A stretch of 64,000 nucleotides of DNA from Corynebacterium parakroppenstedtii. Lineage in GTDB: Bacteria > Actinomycetota > Actinomycetes > Mycobacteriales > Mycobacteriaceae. Below, one piece after another: positions 59,056-64,000 of this stretch. The notes under the pieces are model-generated. The model was not told the origin of the DNA. It was given only the letters and a program-made list of their open reading frames with translations, and ran no database searches. The stretch spans positions 1,302,001-1,366,000 of the forward strand of contig NZ_JAGSOA010000001.1 of the NCBI RefSeq assembly GCF_019754935.1. The letters are read 5' to 3'. The translations under genes were made by a program, and so were the position numbers. Positions within the stretch are counted from its first letter, which is position 1. Every line of letters starts with the position of its first letter.

Positions 59056-61233
59056 CTACGGAGCTGGCTGATCGTTATTACCCAAGTCCGGAACGGGAAC
59101 CTCCACACCGGGGACAATTTCCTGCGTCCGCGTCGGAATATTCAGACCACCATTGTCGGGCGCTTGCGGCGTCGGGGCGGGAGTCTCCTGCGTCTCGGGC
59201 GCGTACTGCTGCTGTGGCGCCTGCGTCTGGGGTGCACGAGTACGCTGCGGCTGCTGCTGTTGAACCGTCGTCGTTTGGGTATAGGTCTTCTTCGACCCGC
59301 CCGAGTTCGTATTCGCCTGCTTGGAGCCCGACGAACCTGAATCACCAAAGGCCATGTAGTCTTCGCCCTGCAAAGCACTATCCATGGTCTGCTTCCAAAT
59401 GTCGGCGGGGAGTCCAGCACCATACATCGGGCGGCCCGAGTAGAAAATGGGCTGGCCGTCGTTCGTGCCGACCCAGACCGCCGTCGCTAATTGCGGGGTT
59501 GCACCAACAAACCATGCATCCTTGTTATTGCCAGTATCGCCCAACTGAGCCGTACCGGATTTGGCTGCCGAGGTCCGGCCTCCAGCCAAGCCGTGGTTAC
59601 GCGAGTACGACGCGATCGGCTTCATCGCGGAGATGACGTTATTGGCGACATCCTTATCAATCCGCTGGTCACCCTCAACATCCGACCGGTCCAGCAGCAC
59701 CTTGCCTGACGACGTCTCCACCTTCTGAACAAAGTGCGTCTGGTGGTACATGCCGTTATTCGCCAACGTGGACAAGCCAGTCGCCATGTCAATTGGGCGG
59801 GTTAAGTACTGGCCCAAGATGACGCCGTCGTAAACCTGACCATCTTTTTCCTGCAATGTCTTTTCGCCATTGACCTCAGTGGGGATACCCAAGCGGTGGG
59901 CCATATCCGCTGTGTCCTTTGAACCGTGCTTCAAATCGTGCTGCATACGCACAAAGCTCGTGTTCAGCGACATCTTCAGTGCCGTGGCCAAACTACACGA
60001 ACCACAGGATTCGCCCTCAGAGTTCTGAATAGTCAGGTTATTGATAGTCACTGGGGCCGAGGAGTACACGCGGGACAGCGACATTCCCTGCTCAAGGCCT
60101 GCGGCTAAACCGAAAATTTTGAACGTCGATCCGGTCTGAAGGCCGGTGTTGGCGAAATCCCAACCATTAGGATCATCGCCTCCGTAATACCCCTTCACCG
60201 CGCCATTGCGGGGATCAACCGACACCACTGCGGTCCGGTAATCATCCGGGTAGCCCTGCATGCGGTTCTTGACCGTCTCCGTCACGGACTTCTGAACCTT
60301 AGGGTCAATCGTCGTCGTGATCTTCAGACCCTGGGTGTTGACATCCTGCTCACTAATGCCGGATGCCTCGAGCTCGGACATGACCTGCGACTTAATCAAG
60401 CCATTCGTGCCCTCAACTTCGGACCCTGTATCGATCGTGTTCGGATCAATAACTTCCGGGTATGCCGCGTGTGCGCGCTCTTCGCCGTTAACAGCGCCCA
60501 TTTCGGCCATACCGTCCATGACGTAATTCCATCGCTCTTCGGCAGCCTGGCGGTTAGTCCACGGGTCTAATTCCGAGGGACGCTGGATGGAGGCGGCCAG
60601 CACAGCGCCTTCCTCCGGCGTGAGGTCCTTCACGTCCTTGTTGAAATACGCCTTCGACGCCGCGGCGATACCATACGCGTTACGTCCAAAATAAATAGTG
60701 TTCAGATACGCGCCGAGGATTTCGTCTTTCGACCACTCGCGTGCCATCTTCGCGGAAATAACGAGCTCCTTCGCCTTACGCGTGTACGAGTGCTCGTTGC
60801 CCACCAGGGCGTTCTTCACATACTGCTGGGTGATCGTGGAACCACCACCAGAAGATTCCTTGCCCGTCACAAGCCCCAGCGCGGCGCGTCCGAAACCTTT
60901 AACGGAGAAGCCGGGGTTGGAATAGAAGGAGCGGTCCTCCGCGGCCAACACGGCTTGTCGCACCGGTTGAGGGATCTCGGAGAGATCAATGTCCGTGCGG
61001 TTACCGTCGGGCGGGACGATGCGCGCCAACTGGGTGGAGGAATCCGACGCGTAAATCGTCGCAATCTGATTAGTTTGTAGCTCTTGAGGCTCCGGAACCT
61101 TCGTCACCGCGTAGGCGGAAAAGAATGCCACAACAGGCGCAAGAATGAGGACAAGGAGGATCACACCTGTCCATAGCAGCACCTTTTTCCAGGTAGACAT
61201 CTTGGCCTGCCTTTGTGGTTGTTTATTACTCAC
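59056..61233 (-). CDS. ponA: Class A penicillin-binding protein PonA (PBP1)
   Basis: 725-residue bifunctional peptidoglycan synthase. One N-terminal membrane helix (about 17-38). The GT51 transglycosylase domain has EDRSFYSNPGF with the catalytic Glu, and STITQQYVKNAL. The transpeptidase domain has STFK (SxxK), SLNTS (SxN) and KSGTAQ (KTG-like). The last 100 residues are Gln/Pro/Thr-rich and disordered. It makes and crosslinks glycan strands. It follows DUF5318 by five bases; the order matches Rv0049-Rv0050. Confidence 0.95.
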   Translation of the reverse strand: MSNKQPQRQAKMSTWKKVLLWTGVILLVLILAPVVAFFSAYAVTKVPEPQELQTNQIATIYASDSSTQLARIVPPDGNRTDIDLSEIPQPVRQAVLAAEDRSFYSNPGFSVKGFGRAALGLVTGKESSGGGSTITQQYVKNALVGNEHSYTRKAKELVISAKMAREWSKDEILGAYLNTIYFGRNAYGIAAASKAYFNKDVKDLTPEEGAVLAASIQRPSELDPWTNRQAAEERWNYVMDGMAEMGAVNGEERAHAAYPEVIDPNTIDTGSEVEGTNGLIKSQVMSELEASGISEQDVNTQGLKITTTIDPKVQKSVTETVKNRMQGYPDDYRTAVVSVDPRNGAVKGYYGGDDPNGWDFANTGLQTGSTFKIFGLAAGLEQGMSLSRVYSSAPVTINNLTIQNSEGESCGSCSLATALKMSLNTSFVRMQHDLKHGSKDTADMAHRLGIPTEVNGEKTLQEKDGQVYDGVILGQYLTRPIDMATGLSTLANNGMYHQTHFVQKVETSSGKVLLDRSDVEGDQRIDKDVANNVISAMKPIASYSRNHGLAGGRTSAAKSGTAQLGDTGNNKDAWFVGATPQLATAVWVGTNDGQPIFYSGRPMYGAGLPADIWKQTMDSALQGEDYMAFGDSGSSGSKQANTNSGGSKKTYTQTTTVQQQQPQRTRAPQTQAPQQQYAPETQETPAPTPQAPDNGGLNIPTRTQEIVPGVEVPVPDLGNNDQPAP

Positions 61234-61238
61234 TATTC

Positions 61239-61649
61239 CTATTTCTCCTCTACGCGAGGTTTGGACGTACCACTTCCTACGCGAACAAGCATCTCACGAA
61301 GCAGCACGTTCCACCGGCAATGCACGCATACCTCCACGATGTGGGCGGTAATGTCGCCATAGGTTTCCGCCAGGGCCTCAACCTCTCGACGACTACGCGC
61401 GGTCCCTGCTATTTTCCCCAAGTTATCGCCGAATATCCAGATGACATTTTTTAACGTCCTTTTTCCACATAGCGGACGCGGACGATCTTGTGGTTCACCA
61501 TGAAAATCAGCTGCATCGATCAGCCGGCGCGACGACTGCCGCAATTCCGCCGCAGAGATCTCTCCGCGGCGGTATTCAGCCAGCAACCGTTGACGATCAA
61601 GCTGATGATTCCTCGTCTCTGTCCAGCTCACCCCGGTCACTATAGGCAC
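61239..61649 (-). CDS. DUF5318 protein (Rv0049-like)
   Basis: 136 residues. It shows NHQLDRQRLLAEYRRGEISAAELR, FHGEPQDRPRPLCGKRTL, VIWIFGDNLG and VEVCVHCRWNVLLREML. Conserved Cys residues in LCG and VCVHC suggest a small zinc-binding site, although one expected Cys of the first pair appears to be missing. GTG 61649 has GAGG five bases upstream and gives the family length; the frame is open to 61709. It precedes ponA by five bases in the conserved order. Function unknown, probably linked to wall growth by context. Confidence 0.8.
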   Translation of the reverse strand: MPIVTGVSWTETRNHQLDRQRLLAEYRRGEISAAELRQSSRRLIDAADFHGEPQDRPRPLCGKRTLKNVIWIFGDNLGKIAGTARSRREVEALAETYGDITAHIVEVCVHCRWNVLLREMLVRVGSGTSKPRVEEK

Positions 61650-61732
61650 AATAGCCTCACGTGTATAGCCCTGACACCGTCGGCTCGCATAACTCTTCGC
61701 TGCACGCAAGCAGCTTTAGCGCGGGTGAGAAT

Positions 61733-61748
61733 CACCATATAATAGGTG
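61733..61748. promoter_or_regulatory. MarR-type operator candidate overlapping a perfect -10 box
   Basis: CACC-ATATAATA-GGTG: 4-bp arms around an AT-rich centre that contains TATAAT at 61738-61743. It lies in the 125-base divergent region between DUF5318 and the MarR gene, so autoregulation is plausible. Confidence 0.45.
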
Positions 61749-61774
61749 GAGTCCACTTCTGACTAACGCACCTG

Positions 61775-62347
61775 GTGACAATGACCTCAACTGACAAGTC
61801 CATCAATAAAAATTCAGGCGACGCCGCTCCGGTCGACGCCACTTCTGACCACGCCACCACGCAATCCTCGACACAATCCTCTGAGGACATTTCTATCGAA
61901 GACATTGCGGCACGGCTCCGACCACTTCTCAACAGGCTCGTCTTAATTTATTACCGTCAGTCGGTTCACACCGCTCTTACCGCTAGCCAAATCTCCATAC
62001 TTTCCGTGCTGGAACACCACGGTTCCATGCGGATTAGCGACATCGCCAAATTCGAGTCCATCCGCATGCCCACCGCATCGAACGCGATTCACCGTCTCGA
62101 GTTCGACGGACTTGTTGTGCGAGAGCGCGATAAACACGACCGCCGCGGAGTAACCGTCGCCCTGACGGACCACGGTAGGGAAGAGCTCGAGCGAGTCAAT
62201 TCACAACGCAACCTTGAGTTCGCGCGGTTTATCGCTCAATACACTGAAGACGGCAAAGAGCTCGCACTTGAACTTACCGACGTCCTCGAACGCATCCTTA
62301 ATGATCATGAGGGTGGCCCCGACGACGAACACCCAGCACACGACTAA
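61775..62347 (+). CDS. MarR-family transcriptional regulator (MalR-like)
   Basis: 190 residues. A Ser/Thr/Asp-rich N-terminal extension of about 40 residues precedes the winged-helix domain, with LTASQISILSVLEHHGSMRISDIAKFE, recognition-helix region IRMPTASNAIHRLEFDGLV and the wing RERDKHDRRGVTVALT. C. glutamicum carries MalR, a MarR-type envelope-stress regulator, in a similar position next to a universal stress protein gene, which is the basis of my suggestion. GTG 61775 or ATG 61781 is the start. A short acidic tail ends it. Confidence 0.9.
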   Translation: MTMTSTDKSINKNSGDAAPVDATSDHATTQSSTQSSEDISIEDIAARLRPLLNRLVLIYYRQSVHTALTASQISILSVLEHHGSMRISDIAKFESIRMPTASNAIHRLEFDGLVVRERDKHDRRGVTVALTDHGREELERVNSQRNLEFARFIAQYTEDGKELALELTDVLERILNDHEGGPDDEHPAHD

Positions 62348-62400
62348 CACACGTCCTTCTCACGTCCCAACCCCAGCCTTCCGACCAACGGAGCACCACC

Positions 62401-63318
62401 GTGACTAACGAATCCCCGGTTCGCATCCTCATCGCCCGACGCCCCCATCCCACCGAATCCAGTGCCGAGGAATTCGCCGCATGGTTCGCCCGTACCTCGC
62501 CGGCCATCATTCGGACCGTCACCGTCCTACCATCGATATGGCCATCCGGCGCTCCCGACGAACTGGGGGAGGACTACCAACGCTGGATCCGCAAGGAAAC
62601 GAAAAAGTGCGAACGCGCTGCTCTTGAGGCACTCAAAGAAGCCCGAGTTCCCGACGATTCCCTGGATGCCACCCCCTTCGAGTTCGTCACCGCCACCTCC
62701 GAAACCGACGCTCTCAGCACGGCTGCCACCGATTTCAACGCGACGATTGTTCTGCTCGGATCCCACGCTTCTGCGCCCGAGGGCCGATTTGTCGCGGGAT
62801 CCACAGCAGATGCTCTGCTTCACTGCGCACCTGTATCCCTGGGGCTGGCCCCGCGTGACCTGCGCGCATCCAAGAAAGGCGTCACACGGGTCAACTGCGC
62901 CTACGTCGATACTGAACAATCACAAGAGGCGCTGCGGAAAGCGTGCGACTATGCACACCGCTGGGATGTTCCCCTCCGCCTGGTGGCATTCACGCCTCAC
63001 GGTCCGTCGATGTATCCCACCGAAACGCCGTACAAGCACGCCAAAGAGGCCACCCGGCAATGGCGCGACCAGGCCCAGAGCATCCTCGAGCGTGGACAAG
63101 AACGGGCCCTCGCGCGCTTCGACGATCTCCGCGTCGATCTCGCCATCGGATCCGGCGAGGACTGGGAAAGTTCCATCACCGACCTAGATTGGAAGAAAGG
63201 GGACCTCCTGGTCGTGGGCAGTTCCACGCTGGGCGTGTTCGGGCATACCTTCCTAGGTTCGTCGACAAACCAGATTGTGCGGAATTCGCCCGTCCCCACT
63301 GTTATTGTTCCCGTCTAA
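62401..63318 (+). CDS. Tandem universal stress protein (UspA) family protein
   Basis: 305 residues, two USP domains (about 1-150 and 160-305). The second has an intact ATP-binding motif, GSSTLGVFGHTFLGSSTNQ followed by VPTVIVPV, and the first has a similar but weaker GSHASAPEGRFVAGSTADALL. So it should bind ATP or a related nucleotide. GTG start 53 bases after the MarR gene; the two may share a transcript, and MarR may control it. Biochemical role unknown. Confidence 0.88.
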   Translation: MTNESPVRILIARRPHPTESSAEEFAAWFARTSPAIIRTVTVLPSIWPSGAPDELGEDYQRWIRKETKKCERAALEALKEARVPDDSLDATPFEFVTATSETDALSTAATDFNATIVLLGSHASAPEGRFVAGSTADALLHCAPVSLGLAPRDLRASKKGVTRVNCAYVDTEQSQEALRKACDYAHRWDVPLRLVAFTPHGPSMYPTETPYKHAKEATRQWRDQAQSILERGQERALARFDDLRVDLAIGSGEDWESSITDLDWKKGDLLVVGSSTLGVFGHTFLGSSTNQIVRNSPVPTVIVPV

Positions 63319-63348
63319 ACCAACATTTTCGCTGTAGAGGAGGTTCGA

Positions 63349-63837
63349 GTGGATAGCCACGGGAAATCTCATTCTCACCGCTCCGATGACCCCGACCAGC
63401 ACGTCACCGTCGATAAAGCAGACTCCACACCATCCAAACCATCCCAGCTGGATTACGAACTCGACCCATTATTGCGCCTCGAACAACACACACGGTCCAC
63501 GCACCAAGCCATCGTGTATGTCATCGTGGTGCCGCTGATTACGCTGCTCGCGGCCGGGATCATCCTGTTCATTTCCCACAACCAGGGTGGCCCCGATTGC
63601 GACGCGGGGGAGTCGGCATGGATATGTTCGCGTACCTACGAAATCCTCTTCCCTGTGGTGCCGGGGGCGATCGCCCTCATCGGCGCGCTCGGGGCAGTGT
63701 GGACCACCTATATCAAGTGGGCACGGTATGACCGCTGGCGCCCATGGCTCGCCATTTGCTGGGTACTCATTCCCTTCGCGCTCGGGTGGATCACCAGCAC
63801 CGGGTGGATGGCTATCGCCGGGCTTGATTACCGGTAG
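63349..63837 (+). CDS. Conserved hypothetical membrane protein
   Basis: 162 residues. A polar, His/Asp-rich N-terminus of about 50 residues is followed by three hydrophobic helices (about 55-78, 98-118 and 128-150). The loop between the first two has two Cys (DCDAGESAWIC), possibly a disulfide. GTG start with GAGGAGG nine bases upstream, 30 bases after the USP gene, so probably the same operon. No family recognised. Confidence 0.75.
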   Translation: MDSHGKSHSHRSDDPDQHVTVDKADSTPSKPSQLDYELDPLLRLEQHTRSTHQAIVYVIVVPLITLLAAGIILFISHNQGGPDCDAGESAWICSRTYEILFPVVPGAIALIGALGAVWTTYIKWARYDRWRPWLAICWVLIPFALGWITSTGWMAIAGLDYR

Positions 63838-63857
63838 GGGCGCCGGGCGGTAGGCGC

Positions 63858-63874
63858 GGCGGTGATATGCCGCC
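63858..63874. terminator. Hairpin between convergent genes
   Basis: GGCGG-TGATATG-CCGCC, part of a larger GC-rich inverted repeat between about 63830 and 63886, lying between the membrane protein gene and the convergent signal peptidase gene. No T tract. Confidence 0.35.
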
Positions 63875-63896
63875 CGCACTACCGGCAACGCGCCGG

Positions 63897-64000
63897 TTAG
63901 TCCTTCTGAATATCCGGGTGACCCACAGTACCGATCCGATTGAACGGCAGAATACGGGCATCCACCCGGCCAATAATGTTCTTCTCAGGCACTGTGCCCT
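63897..64000 (-). CDS. lepB: Signal peptidase I (LepB), C-terminal end only
   Basis: Only the last 34 residues are inside the window, in the frame GTVPEKNIIGRVDARILPFN followed by RIGTVGHPDIQKD and TAA at 63897. The VP..NI.G.V pattern with a following hydrophobic-aromatic PFNR is the closing part of the S26 signal peptidase catalytic domain. The catalytic Ser and Lys lie outside the window, so the call rests on this short segment. Confidence 0.6.
   Translation of the reverse strand, partial: GTVPEKNIIGRVDARILPFNRIGTVGHPDIQKD

Overview
The window comes from an actinobacterium of the Corynebacterium group. The evidence is the arabinogalactan gene set (DprE1, DprE2, GlfT1, a Wzm/Wzt-type galactan exporter, a GtrA protein of the Rv3789 type, and neighbours in the same order as Mycobacterium tuberculosis Rv3777, Rv3778c and Rv3781-Rv3783), the block DUF5318-ponA-GT-rpsF-ssb-rplI-dnaB (as in Rv0049-Rv0058, but without rpsR), several apparently leaderless genes, and a moderate GC content. 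I cannot fix the species from sequence alone. A lipophilic, moderate-GC Corynebacterium would fit.

Layout. 0.3-7 kb: a six-gene Mrp cation/proton antiporter operon with an A/B fusion. 7.2-7.8 kb: a secreted protein with four cysteines. 7.9-13 kb: an accessory, partly decayed region beside a tRNA-Ser. It holds small membrane proteins, a lone HicB antitoxin, two tandem paralogous micro-proteins, a frameshifted gene and a truncated Abi gene. 13.3-16.8 kb: three minus-strand envelope genes, a beta-lactamase-like lipoprotein and two bitopic proteins that share a C-terminal outer domain. 16.9-22.4 kb: quinone oxidoreductase, an aminotransferase-fold protein without its PLP lysine, and the galactan exporter with GlfT1. 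22.5-26.4 kb: the EfeUOB iron-uptake operon. 26.5-29.5 kb: copper efflux copZ-copA-csoR behind an array of CsoR-like operators. 29.9-34 kb: a TIGR01777 epimerase, GtrA and two unknowns. 34.1-37.9 kb: an XRE regulator divergent from an SDR and two cysteine-nucleophile hydrolases. 38-41.6 kb: envelope unknowns, a phytase-like esterase, an ABC-ATPase remnant and a DJ-1 protein. 41.8-44 kb: dprE1-dprE2. 44-47.7 kb: a 2-oxoacid decarboxylase, PspA, a 32-codon ORF and thioredoxin. 48-50 kb: an ABC exporter. 50-53 kb: a metallochaperone-fold protein without its cysteines, a CrcB pair and a Na+/H+ antiporter. 53-57 kb: dnaB, rplI, ssb and rpsF, with DnaA-box-like sites upstream of dnaB. 57-64 kb: a membrane glycosyltransferase, PonA, DUF5318, a MarR regulator, a universal stress protein, a membrane protein and the 3' end of a signal peptidase gene.

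How it works together. Most of the window serves the cell envelope: DprE1/E2 make the arabinose donor, GlfT1 starts the galactan, Wzm/Wzt exports it, and PonA, the GT-C enzyme and PspA support wall and membrane. Around this sit ion and metal modules (Mrp, EfeUOB, Cop, CrcB/antiporter). No complete defence or mobile system is present. The best candidates for undescribed biology are the three-gene envelope cluster with the shared ectodomain, the tandem micro-proteins, the lysine-less aminotransferase, the cysteine-less HMA protein and the DnaA-box cluster upstream of dnaB.
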